Assembly: GCA_910587925.1 (NCBI GenBank) | Contig: CAJUOC010000015.1 | Span: forward strand, 1-57,897 | DNA length: 57,897 nucleotides | From: an uncultured Muribaculaceae bacterium | GTDB lineage: Bacteria > Bacteroidota > Bacteroidia > Bacteroidales > Muribaculaceae | Direction of reading: 5' to 3' | Shown: piece after piece, positions 15,468-23,198 of the stretch | Numbering within the stretch: the stretch's first letter is position 1 | Layout of the letters: every line of letters begins with the position of its first letter | The notes under the pieces: generated by a model | Told to the model about the DNA's origin: nothing | The model's database searches: none | What the model saw: only the letters and a program-made list of their open reading frames with translations | Position numbers and translations under genes: made by a program

Positions 15468-16379
15468 TTATAATATCAGACCGGCGGCGCCGAGGCATCC
15501 GGCGCGGTTGCCCAGCTCGGCGGGCACTATGCGGGTCTCGGCGGCGCATACGTCGATGACCTGAGCGCCCACGCTGCGGCGCAGCCGCTCGAAGTAGAAG
15601 TCGCCGGCCTCGGAGATGCCGCCGCCCACCACTACCAGCTGGGGCGAGAATACATTTATCATCGAGGCGATGCCGTGGCCCAGGTAAGCCCAGTGCTCAG
15701 AGAGCACCTGCGCGGCGGTGGGGTCGCCGGCCAGGTACAGCCGCACTATCTCGCGGCCGTCGGCGCCGGTGTCTCCGGCCAGCTCGGCATACCGGCGCAC
15801 AAGCGCCGAGGTCGAGGCATAGTGCTCGAGGCATCCGCGGCCGCCGCAAGCGCATGGCTCGCCGTCGCACTTGACGGTGATATGGCCCATCTCCATGCCG
15901 CGTCCGCCGTGGCCGCGCCACATGTGTCCGTCGATGAGGGCGGCAGAGCCGATGCCGGTGCCGACCGTCACAAAGAGAGCATCGGAGGCTCCGCGCGCGG
16001 CTCCGAAGAGCCACTCGCCGGTGGCCATGGCGTTGGCATCGTTGGAGGCCACGGTGCGCAGGCCCGAGCGCTCCTCGATACCTCCGGCCAGGTCGACGCC
16101 TTCCCAGCCGGCGATGTTTTCGGCGCCGCCGAGCACACGGCGGCCGTCGGCGCTCACCACGCCGGGAGTGCCGATGCCCACCCCGAGCGGGGTGAGGGCA
16201 TTGGCCTCGGCATAGTCAGCGCAGGCTGCGACGCCGGTGGCGATGGCGTCGAGCACCGCCCGCGCCCCGGCTGTGGCCGGAGTGTCGAGCGAGCCTGCAT
16301 AGGGCATGGCGCCCTCCTTGCTCACCAGGGCGTACTTTATGGACGTGCCGCCCAGGTCTATACCTATAGCATACTCCAT
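15468..16379 (-). CDS. ROK-family sugar kinase
   Basis: 303 residues. ATP-binding motif GIDLGGTSIKYAL (about 6-18), catalytic region and ROK zinc motif MEMGHITV ... CACGGRGCLEHYAS with all cysteines present. No N-terminal HTH, so it is a kinase rather than a ROK repressor. Likely phosphorylates glucose, GlcNAc or glucosamine in the cytoplasm. The start at 16379 is preferred because the earlier in-frame codons lie inside the DUF3604 coding end. It is five bases downstream of the DUF3604-like gene and eight upstream of the MFS gene, so its sugar is probably the one the transporter imports. Confidence 0.9.
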   Translation of the reverse strand: MEYAIGIDLGGTSIKYALVSKEGAMPYAGSLDTPATAGARAVLDAIATGVAACADYAEANALTPLGVGIGTPGVVSADGRRVLGGAENIAGWEGVDLAGGIEERSGLRTVASNDANAMATGEWLFGAARGASDALFVTVGTGIGSAALIDGHMWRGHGGRGMEMGHITVKCDGEPCACGGRGCLEHYASTSALVRRYAELAGDTGADGREIVRLYLAGDPTAAQVLSEHWAYLGHGIASMINVFSPQLVVVGGGISEAGDFYFERLRRSVGAQVIDVCAAETRIVPAELGNRAGCLGAAGLIL

Positions 16380-16384
16380 GATGC

Positions 16385-18034
16385 TCAGGCTTTCTCTACC
16401 CAGATGGGCGATGTCCAGGCCCACTGGCCGTCGCGCTGACGCACGCGGGCGTAGTAATAGTCGGTATCGCGCTCGGCCACCTCGTCGGTCATCACGTGAC
16501 CTACGGTGAAGCCTGGCTCTGTGGCGGCGCGCTCAAACTGGATTGCCTCCGAGAGCCAGCCGCGCAGGAAGTGGGCGCGGGTACCCTCGAGCAGCTCGGC
16601 CAGAGTGTGCTCGTATGTGCGGCCGTTGAAGTCGGCCACGATCTTGGCGTCGCGGGGCATGTCGACGTCGAGTATCACGCCCTGCATGGCAGCGGTGACC
16701 ACGTTGGGGTTTTTGCTCGAGTACATGTCGAGGTCGATGTGGCGCTCGCCGAGGCCGGTGATGCGGTTGACGCGGGTGTGGAACTCGCTCTCGCCGGGCT
16801 GGGGCGAGGTGAAGGCGGCGCCGCGGAAGCAGGGCTGCACGTCGTTGATGACGCCGTCGGTGAGGCGCAGCGAGCCCAGCCAGTGTACGTACTCCTCCTC
16901 GCGGTTCCAGCCGAAGTTGACCTTGAGCTTGGCGCGCACGCGGTCGCCCTCGGGCACAACGGTGCGGTGGGGAGCGCCGAGGCGGGCGATGCACTCGCCG
17001 TTTTTGATGATGTCGACGTAGTCGATATGGTTCATGGCCTCGGTGTTGATGTAGATCTCGCGGCGACCGGCCTGGATTACATCGCCGGGACGGCCGCCGT
17101 TGATGCGGAAGTCCACCTTGATGCGGTCGCCGGTGAGGCCGCATACGTGGCGCTGCTGCATGGCGCTCCAGAGCGAGTCGCGGTCGAGGCTGTCGCAGTA
17201 TACGCCGATACGGCCGTCGCCGTAGCTGCCGGGATAGCCGGCGTGCTGGTCGGTCGAGCACATCAGGCCGAATTTATAGCCGCGCTCCAGGCCGCAGAGT
17301 ATCGAGCCTTCCCAGATACGGGGACCCATGTCGTGGAGATAGTTGTAGTCGCCCTGGTCGCTCTCGGCCAGACCGTGGCGTGAGTACATCTCCACAAAGG
17401 GAGCACGCGGGCTCTCCTCGAAGGCGTCCCAGTTGTAGCCGCGGAAGCCGGTCTGGTAGCCCATGTGGTGGGGAGTCACAAAGCAGTCGTATCCGGCCAG
17501 ACGGCGGCGCAGGTCGGGCACCGAGGTGCACTCGACCAGGGGCACGTTGAAGTCGCGGAAGAGGGCCACGTGGTCGCCGTGCTCCATCGAGTGGCACTCA
17601 TAGGATACGAAAGTCTCAAATTTGCCGGGGCGGTTGGCGGCCTCGACGGCGGCGCGGTACTTCTCGTAGCCGCCGCGGCGTAGGCGCTCAAAAGCCTCGG
17701 TGTGGTATCCGATGACCCAGCCCAGGCGCTCGTCGCCGGCGCCGGGGATATCGGGCCAGAGAGCGTGGGGGGTTACCGATGCGAAGTCGAGCTGCTGCTC
17801 GGCGGCAGCCAGGGCGTCGGAGAGGTCGCCGTGGCCGTATGTCACGTTGCAGTGATTGTGCACATCGCCCAGATATACCTTGAAGTCTTTGAGCGAGGGC
17901 ATCTTGCGCTTGAGGTCCTCGGGGAGAGAGTCGCGCTGTGAGGTGGATTGGGCAAAAGCGCCGGCACCCGAGCCGGCTGCGGCTATGCCCAGGAGAGTCC
18001 ATCCCGAGCGCTTGAGGAAGTTGCGTCTGTTCAT
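16385..18034 (-). CDS. Exported PHP-like metallohydrolase (DUF3604-like)
   Basis: 549 residues. The N-terminus MNRRNFLKRSGWTLLG carries a twin-arginine signal, so it is probably exported folded with a metal. The domain starts YLGDVHNHCNVTYGHGD (H59, H61), continues with SVTPHALWPD, VSYECHSMEHGDH, FVTPHHMGY and CSTDQHAGYPGSYGD: a PHP-type set of His/Asp metal ligands as in DUF3604. The C-terminal part is beta-rich. It sits between the Ser-type sulfatase (37 bases) and the ROK kinase (5 bases). Its reaction is unknown; from context it should act on a glycosaminoglycan fragment, and N-desulfation is one possibility. Confidence 0.8.
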   Translation of the reverse strand: MNRRNFLKRSGWTLLGIAAAGSGAGAFAQSTSQRDSLPEDLKRKMPSLKDFKVYLGDVHNHCNVTYGHGDLSDALAAAEQQLDFASVTPHALWPDIPGAGDERLGWVIGYHTEAFERLRRGGYEKYRAAVEAANRPGKFETFVSYECHSMEHGDHVALFRDFNVPLVECTSVPDLRRRLAGYDCFVTPHHMGYQTGFRGYNWDAFEESPRAPFVEMYSRHGLAESDQGDYNYLHDMGPRIWEGSILCGLERGYKFGLMCSTDQHAGYPGSYGDGRIGVYCDSLDRDSLWSAMQQRHVCGLTGDRIKVDFRINGGRPGDVIQAGRREIYINTEAMNHIDYVDIIKNGECIARLGAPHRTVVPEGDRVRAKLKVNFGWNREEEYVHWLGSLRLTDGVINDVQPCFRGAAFTSPQPGESEFHTRVNRITGLGERHIDLDMYSSKNPNVVTAAMQGVILDVDMPRDAKIVADFNGRTYEHTLAELLEGTRAHFLRGWLSEAIQFERAATEPGFTVGHVMTDEVAERDTDYYYARVRQRDGQWAWTSPIWVEKA

Positions 18035-18071
18035 GATGTATGTTGAGGTTTAAGATTTATATTAAAATGGC

Positions 18072-19739
18072 TCAGAGCTTGTCGGCGCCTTGGAAAAACT
18101 CAAACTCGCGCTCGTCGGGGTCGGTGTCGCCCACCTCCTGCTGGAGCTTGCGCAGGGCCTCGTGCATCTGCTCGCGCACGGCGGCATACGCGGGGTCGTC
18201 GTAGACATTGTGCATCTCCTGCGGGTCGCGGCGCATGTCGTAGAGCTCCCACTCGTCGACATCGTTGTAGAAGTGGATGAGCTTGTAGTCGGAGGTACGG
18301 ATGCCGTAGTGGCGCTTTACCGAGTGCCACGAGGGGTACTCGTAGTAATGGTAGTATACGCCGGTGCGCCAGTCGTCGGGGGTCTTGCCGCCCGAGGTGA
18401 TGACGGGCTTGAGCGAGAGACCCTGTATGTCGGCAGGTACCTCGATGCCGGCCATGTCGATGAAGGTGGGAGCCAGGTCGATGTTCATGGCCAGGGCGTC
18501 GGATGTGGTGCCGGCGGGTATGGCGGCCGGGTAGCGTATCATCATGGGTGTGCGCTGGCACTCCTCGTACATGAAGCGCTTGTCAAACCATCCGTGCTCG
18601 CCCAGGAAGAATCCCTGGTCTGATGTGTATACAATGATGGTATTGTCGAGCTCGCCGATGGAGTCGAGATACTGGAGCATGCGGCCCACATTCTCGTCGA
18701 CGCCGCGTATCACGGCCGAGTAGTCGCGCATGTACTGCTGATATTTCCAGCGGGTGATGGAGTCTTGCGACTGATGCTTGACGCTCTGCCACTCGGCGAT
18801 GCGGGGGGCGTAGGCGGCGTCCCAGCGGGCTTTTTCCTCGGGTGTCATGCGGTTGTACATGGCCTGGTACTGCATCACAGACGCGCGCCAGTCGTTGGCG
18901 CGGCTCACGTCTTCCTTGTTGGCGTCGGCCATCTTGTCGAGGTGATAGTCTTTGGCGAGGTCTTCGGGAGTCATGAGCTTGAGGTCCCACTCGGGCCACA
19001 TGTCGCGGCCAATCTCCATCTCCTGGCCGCGGGCGGCGCTGCCGCGGCCCGAGTAGTCGTCGAGCAGATTGGCGGGCTCGGCAAAGGTCGAGTCGGAGTA
19101 GAGGCCGAGATGGCGCTGGGCGGGCATCCAGTTGCGGTGGGGAGCCTTGTGGTAGTAGAGCATGGCAAAGGGGCGGTCTTTGTCGCGCTTGTCCAGGAAG
19201 TCAATGGCTTTGTCGGTGATGATGTCGGTCACGTATCCGGGCTCTACGATGGTGTCGCCGTTTTCGTAAAACTGGGGCTGATAGTACTCGCCCTGGCCCA
19301 CCAGGATGCTGTACGAGTCAAAGCCCTGGGGCTCGGAGTTGAGGTGCCACTTGCCTATCATGGCTGTCTGGTATCCGGCGTCGTGGAGTACCTTGGGAAA
19401 GGTCTGCTGCGAGCCGTCGAATGTGCGGGAGTTGTCGGTGAAGCCGTTCATGTGGCTGTACTTGCCGGTGAGGATGCAGGCGCGCGAGGGGCCCGATATG
19501 GCGTTGGCCACGTAAGCGCGGTCGAGGCGGATGCCCTCGTTGGCGATACGGTCGAGGTTGGGGGTATGCATCAGCCGGTGGCCGTAGGCGCTCACACCCT
19601 GGGTGGTGTGGTCGTCGGTCATCATCACCAGTATGTTGGGGCGGCGTGCGGGGCGGTCGTCGCTTGCTGCGGCAGTGTGAGCCACCGCCGGGAGGAGGGC
19701 GGCGGCAAGGGCCGCCGTGCGGGTAGCAAAGTCTTTCAT
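18072..19739 (-). CDS. S1-family sulfatase, Ser-type, probably heparan-acting
   Basis: 555 residues, signal peptide (AALAAALLPAVAHTAAA), start at 19739. The metal-binding PNILVMMTDDH (D42, D43) is followed by the active-site motif S82-G-P-S-R, in which Ser instead of Cys must become formylglycine; in anaerobes this needs a radical-SAM maturase, which is not in this window. The closing region SDQGFFLGEHGWFDKR holds further metal/sulfate ligands. The sequence looks like the GlcNAc-6-sulfatase group that accompanies PL12 lyases in Bacteroides heparan loci, but specificity is inferred. It is first in the four-gene operon and divergent from the PL12 gene. Confidence 0.9.
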   Translation of the reverse strand: MKDFATRTAALAAALLPAVAHTAAASDDRPARRPNILVMMTDDHTTQGVSAYGHRLMHTPNLDRIANEGIRLDRAYVANAISGPSRACILTGKYSHMNGFTDNSRTFDGSQQTFPKVLHDAGYQTAMIGKWHLNSEPQGFDSYSILVGQGEYYQPQFYENGDTIVEPGYVTDIITDKAIDFLDKRDKDRPFAMLYYHKAPHRNWMPAQRHLGLYSDSTFAEPANLLDDYSGRGSAARGQEMEIGRDMWPEWDLKLMTPEDLAKDYHLDKMADANKEDVSRANDWRASVMQYQAMYNRMTPEEKARWDAAYAPRIAEWQSVKHQSQDSITRWKYQQYMRDYSAVIRGVDENVGRMLQYLDSIGELDNTIIVYTSDQGFFLGEHGWFDKRFMYEECQRTPMMIRYPAAIPAGTTSDALAMNIDLAPTFIDMAGIEVPADIQGLSLKPVITSGGKTPDDWRTGVYYHYYEYPSWHSVKRHYGIRTSDYKLIHFYNDVDEWELYDMRRDPQEMHNVYDDPAYAAVREQMHEALRKLQQEVGDTDPDEREFEFFQGADKL

Positions 19740-19773
19740 GGTGGATTTGCGATGTGAATGATTTTGTCTGGTG

Positions 19774-19781
19774 CAAAGGTA
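19774..19781 (-). promoter_or_regulatory. -7 box of the sulfatase operon
   Basis: TACCTTTG on the minus strand at 19774-19781, giving a leader of about 30 bases. No convincing -33 element is seen, which would fit an activator-dependent promoter. Confidence 0.6.
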
Positions 19782-19875
19782 CACACGTTTTATGTTAAGA
19801 AATAGCAGTGATGTGGAAGACGCTCGCGCGCAGTGTATAAATATCTTCAATTTTGATGAAAGATGTTTTAAAAAC

Positions 19876-19888
19876 GTGCAGTCTGCAC
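19876..19888. promoter_or_regulatory. Palindrome in the sulfatase/PL12 divergent region
   Basis: GTGCAG-T-CTGCAC, six-base perfect arms, between the two divergent -7 boxes (19774-19781 and 19984-19991). It is a candidate shared operator; the regulator is not identified and none is encoded beside it. Confidence 0.4.
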
Positions 19889-19983
19889 ACCTGCGGCAGT
19901 CAATTGGACATTTTTAATACACGCGCGGCCGTTTTTCACGATTTTTGCGACGGGGCCGTTATGGCCCGGCGCCCGTCCCGTCG

Positions 19984-19991
19984 TACCTTTG
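19984..19991 (+). promoter_or_regulatory. -7 box of the PL12 lyase gene
   Basis: TACCTTTG at 19984-19991, about 32 bases before the ATG at 20024. No good -33 element is visible at the usual distance. Confidence 0.55.
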
Positions 19992-20023
19992 CATCAGTGA
20001 AAAATACCATCAACTCATACACC

Positions 20024-22003
20024 ATGAAAATTTCAAAATGCCTCGCGGCGGCAGCCGCAGCCCTCGCGCTGAGCTTCACGGCCGGCGCCGCCGACACGGT
20101 CCGCGTGCTCGACGCCCTCGACCTCACCATGCCCGGCCTCGAGAAGGTGGCCGAGCTTCATGCGGCCGGCAACGACTCGGCCGCCGCTGTCGAGCTTCTC
20201 AACTATTATCGCGCACGCAAAGGTTTCGATACCGGCGGCGTGAATCCCGACAAAGTGAAGGTATCCAAGACAGACCGCAAGTGGGCCGACGATGCCATGG
20301 AGCACACCTTCTTTGTGCACAAGGGCTACCAGCCGTCGTTCAATTACGGCAAGGACATCAACTGGAAATACTGGCCCGTGCAGGACAACGAGCTCCGCTG
20401 GCAGCTCCACCGCACCAAGTGGTGGGTGCCCATGGGCAAGGTATACCGCCAGACCGGCGACGAGAAGTATGCCGCCGAGTGGGTGCTTCAGTACCGCGAC
20501 TGGATTGCCAAGAATCCCCTCATCGAGGCCAAGACCAAGGCTGAGCGCAAGGCCAACGCCGACATCATCGAGAACATGCGCTTTGCATGGCGCCCGCTCG
20601 AGGTGGCCGACCGTCTGGAGCACCAGATCGAGCAGTTTGCCCTCTTCCTGCCTTCGGAGCACTTCACTCCTGAGTTTCTCATCGAGTTTCTCGACAACTA
20701 CGACCGCCACGGCCGCTACCTCAACACCCACCTCTCCAAGCAGGGCAACCACCTCCTCTTCGAGGCGCAGCGTATGCTCTACGCCGGCTGCTACTTCCCC
20801 GAGCTGAAGTATGCCAAGGAGCTGCGTCGCTCGGGCATCGATGTGCTCAACCGCGAGATCAAGAAGCAGGTCTTTGACGACGGTGTGCAGTTTGAGCTCG
20901 ACCCGGGCTATCACGTGGCCACCATCGGTATCTTCACCAAGGCCATGGAGATGGCCAATGCCAACGGCTACAAGGGTGAGTTTCCGGAGGAGTATGTCAA
21001 CACCATCCGCAACATGATCGAGGCCAACTACAATTGGTCGTTCCCCGACTACACCCAGCCCGTATTCAGCGACAACAAGCTCCACGAGAAGAAGACCGCC
21101 CTCACCAACTACCGCAAGTGGCGCCGCATCTTCCCCGGCGACGAGGTCATAGAGTGGTTTGCCTCGGAAGGCGCCAAGGGCCATGCTCCCGCCTACACCA
21201 GCAGCGCCATGCCCCAAGGCGGTTTCTACACCCTGCGCAGCGGCTGGGATCCCGCCGCCACCGTGATGGTGTTCAAGGCAGGCCCCAAGGGCGAGTGGCA
21301 CAATCAGTATGACAACGGCACCTTTGAGCTCTGGCACGCCGGCCGCAACTACTTCCCCGACTCGGGCAGCTTTATCTACGGCGGCGACAAGGGCGTCACC
21401 GAGCAGCGCAACTGGTTCCGCCAGACCCGCGTGCACAATACCCTCACCCTCGACCGCAAGAATCTTGAGACCCGCGAGTCGCGCCTGCTCAAGTGGGAGC
21501 CGGGCGAGAGCGTCGACGCTGTGGCCGTGGAGACTCCCGGCTACACCGGCCTGACCCACCGCCGCGCCGTGTGGTTTGTCGACGACAAATTCTACGTAAT
21601 CGCCGACGAGGCTTTCGGACCCGCCACCGGCGACGTGGCCATCAGCTATCACATGCTGCAGTGCGAGCCCGCCGAGGACTTCAAGGCCCACGCCGTGAGC
21701 ACCGCCTTTACCGACAACAACAATCTGACCCTCCGCGTATTCGGCGCCGACAAGATGGAGCGCACCGAAGGCTGGGCATCTCCCGCATACCGCGAGAAAT
21801 ACGAGCGTCCCTCCTACGACTTCAGCAAGGCCAAGAGCGGCGACGCCCCCGTGCGTTTTATCACCGTGATAATGCCCACCGACGACAATAAGGCCTCCTC
21901 TCACAAGATTGAGGCCAAGTACAAAGGCGGATTCTCCGACAGCGGAGTAGCCGTAGAGGTTAAGATAGATGGCAAGAAATACCCGTTGAGTATCAATTTC
22001 TAA
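20024..22003 (+). CDS. Heparinase II/III family lyase, PL12 (heparinase III-like)
   Basis: 659 residues, signal peptide MKISKCLAAAAAALALSFTAGAA written in two halves: MKISKCLAAAAAAL then ALSFTAGAA. An alpha/alpha-toroid domain (about 40-370) is followed by a beta-sandwich. The residues known to be catalytic in Pedobacter heparinase III (N240, Y294, H424) fall here at N242 (QGNHLLFE), Y296 (DPGYHVA) and H426 (EWHNQYDNG), a constant offset of two. The enzyme should cleave low-sulfated heparan sulfate by beta-elimination in the periplasm. It is divergent from the sulfatase operon. Confidence 0.92.
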   Translation: MKISKCLAAAAAALALSFTAGAADTVRVLDALDLTMPGLEKVAELHAAGNDSAAAVELLNYYRARKGFDTGGVNPDKVKVSKTDRKWADDAMEHTFFVHKGYQPSFNYGKDINWKYWPVQDNELRWQLHRTKWWVPMGKVYRQTGDEKYAAEWVLQYRDWIAKNPLIEAKTKAERKANADIIENMRFAWRPLEVADRLEHQIEQFALFLPSEHFTPEFLIEFLDNYDRHGRYLNTHLSKQGNHLLFEAQRMLYAGCYFPELKYAKELRRSGIDVLNREIKKQVFDDGVQFELDPGYHVATIGIFTKAMEMANANGYKGEFPEEYVNTIRNMIEANYNWSFPDYTQPVFSDNKLHEKKTALTNYRKWRRIFPGDEVIEWFASEGAKGHAPAYTSSAMPQGGFYTLRSGWDPAATVMVFKAGPKGEWHNQYDNGTFELWHAGRNYFPDSGSFIYGGDKGVTEQRNWFRQTRVHNTLTLDRKNLETRESRLLKWEPGESVDAVAVETPGYTGLTHRRAVWFVDDKFYVIADEAFGPATGDVAISYHMLQCEPAEDFKAHAVSTAFTDNNNLTLRVFGADKMERTEGWASPAYREKYERPSYDFSKAKSGDAPVRFITVIMPTDDNKASSHKIEAKYKGGFSDSGVAVEVKIDGKKYPLSINF

Positions 22004-22081
22004 GGTAATCTTTCCTACACACCATCCCCGACGCCGGGCGCATCGATTGCGGCCGGCGTCGCTCGTTTGGCGGCAATTGTA

Positions 22082-22089
22082 TATCTTTG
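22082..22089 (+). promoter_or_regulatory. Leaderless-type -7 box of the ATP-grasp-like gene
   Basis: TATCTTTG at 22082-22089 with only four bases to the ATG at 22094. The predicted mRNA starts at or next to the start codon. Confidence 0.65.
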
Positions 22090-22093
22090 CGAC

Positions 22094-23197
22094 ATGAAAC
22101 TGTGGTATTTCAATCCGGAGAATGACCTCGCGCTGGCCGCCGGGCGCGCGGCGTACACTCCGCCGATGGCGGCCGTGAGGCTGCGGCGCTCGGGCGCCAT
22201 GCTGCCGGCATGGATGGCGGAGCAGGGCGATGCGGTGCTGTGCGGCGGGGTGTCTGCGGCGTGGCTCGATGCGATGCACCGCGACTTCGGGCTTGATGTG
22301 GTGCCTTGGGATGGCGCGCCTGATGTGACGCCCGAGCCTTGGGGATGGTCTGCCTATACCCGCGGAGTGCTGGAGCGTGCCGGGGTGCCGCGCGGTGCGC
22401 TGCCCTCAGATGCGTCGCTCGAGGCCCTGCGCGAGATATCACACCGTCGCTCGGCCGCCCGGCTGCGCGAGGCGGTAGCCGCCCGTCTCGACTTCGATAT
22501 ATGGCCTGGCGCCACCGAGATATGCTCACCGGCCGACGCCGAGGCATATGCCGCCGCCGCTCTGGGCGGATGTGTATTCAAATTGCCATGGTCGTCGAGC
22601 GGCCGCGGAGTGAGTTTTGTGGAGCCGGGCGCATCGCTGCCGCCGCATATTGCCGGCGACATCAGCCGCTACGGCTCTGTGATGGCCGAGCCGCTGGCGG
22701 CCCGCGTCGCCGACTTTGCCATGCTCTACGATGTGAGCGGCGGCCGCGCCGACTATCGCGGCCTGTCGGTATTTGAGACCGACGCCCGCGGGGCATATCA
22801 GGGCAATGCCGTGGCGCCGCAGCAGGCGCTGGAGCGGCGGCTGGCGCGTCTGTACCCGGCCGGGCGCCTGGCCGAGGTGAGCCGCGCCGTGGGCGAGGCT
22901 TTGGGCGAGCTGTGTGCGGGGCGGTACGAGGGCCCGGCGGGCGTCGATATGCTCATAGCCCGTACGGCCCGCGGTGTGGCGCTTCATGCCGCCGTGGAGA
23001 TAAACTTCCGCTATACTATGGGATTTGTGGCGCTGGCGCTCGGGAGGTATACGGCCGGCGAGGCCATATACAGAGTCGAGCGCGGCGACACCACCGCCGG
23101 CTGCCGATACCGCGCCGAGGGCGGCCGGCTGGCCGAGGGGCGGCTGGCGCTCACTCCGCCGGGCGGCGATTTCACATTTGTGCTCGAGAGCCGGTGA
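22094..23197 (+). CDS. ATP-grasp-like protein of unknown function
   Basis: 367 residues starting MKLWYFNPENDLALAAG. The middle has CVFKLPWSSSGRGVSFV, like the lysine and glycine-rich loop of ATP-grasp ligases, and near the end AAVEINFRYTMGF has the Glu-x-Asn metal-binding signature. Together they suggest an ATP-dependent carboxylate-amine or carboxylate-thiol ligase. The substrate is unknown; homologues with the NPENDLALA start are common in Bacteroidales as I recall. It has its own leaderless-type promoter and converges on the next gene with one base between stop codons. Confidence 0.7.
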   Translation: MKLWYFNPENDLALAAGRAAYTPPMAAVRLRRSGAMLPAWMAEQGDAVLCGGVSAAWLDAMHRDFGLDVVPWDGAPDVTPEPWGWSAYTRGVLERAGVPRGALPSDASLEALREISHRRSAARLREAVAARLDFDIWPGATEICSPADAEAYAAAALGGCVFKLPWSSSGRGVSFVEPGASLPPHIAGDISRYGSVMAEPLAARVADFAMLYDVSGGRADYRGLSVFETDARGAYQGNAVAPQQALERRLARLYPAGRLAEVSRAVGEALGELCAGRYEGPAGVDMLIARTARGVALHAAVEINFRYTMGFVALALGRYTAGEAIYRVERGDTTAGCRYRAEGGRLAEGRLALTPPGGDFTFVLESR

Positions 23198-23198
23198 G

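Noticed and set aside
15468..16379. ROK-type transcription repressor
   Set aside because: There is no N-terminal HTH; only the kinase domain is present.
14194..22003. Complete polysaccharide utilisation locus
   Set aside because: SusC, SusD and a sensor are missing, so only a partial catabolic unit is claimed.
20033..22279. Long open frame antisense to the PL12 gene
   Set aside because: High G+C codon bias opens the opposite strand; the translation is compositionally biased with no known domain, while the forward frame has all PL12 landmarks.
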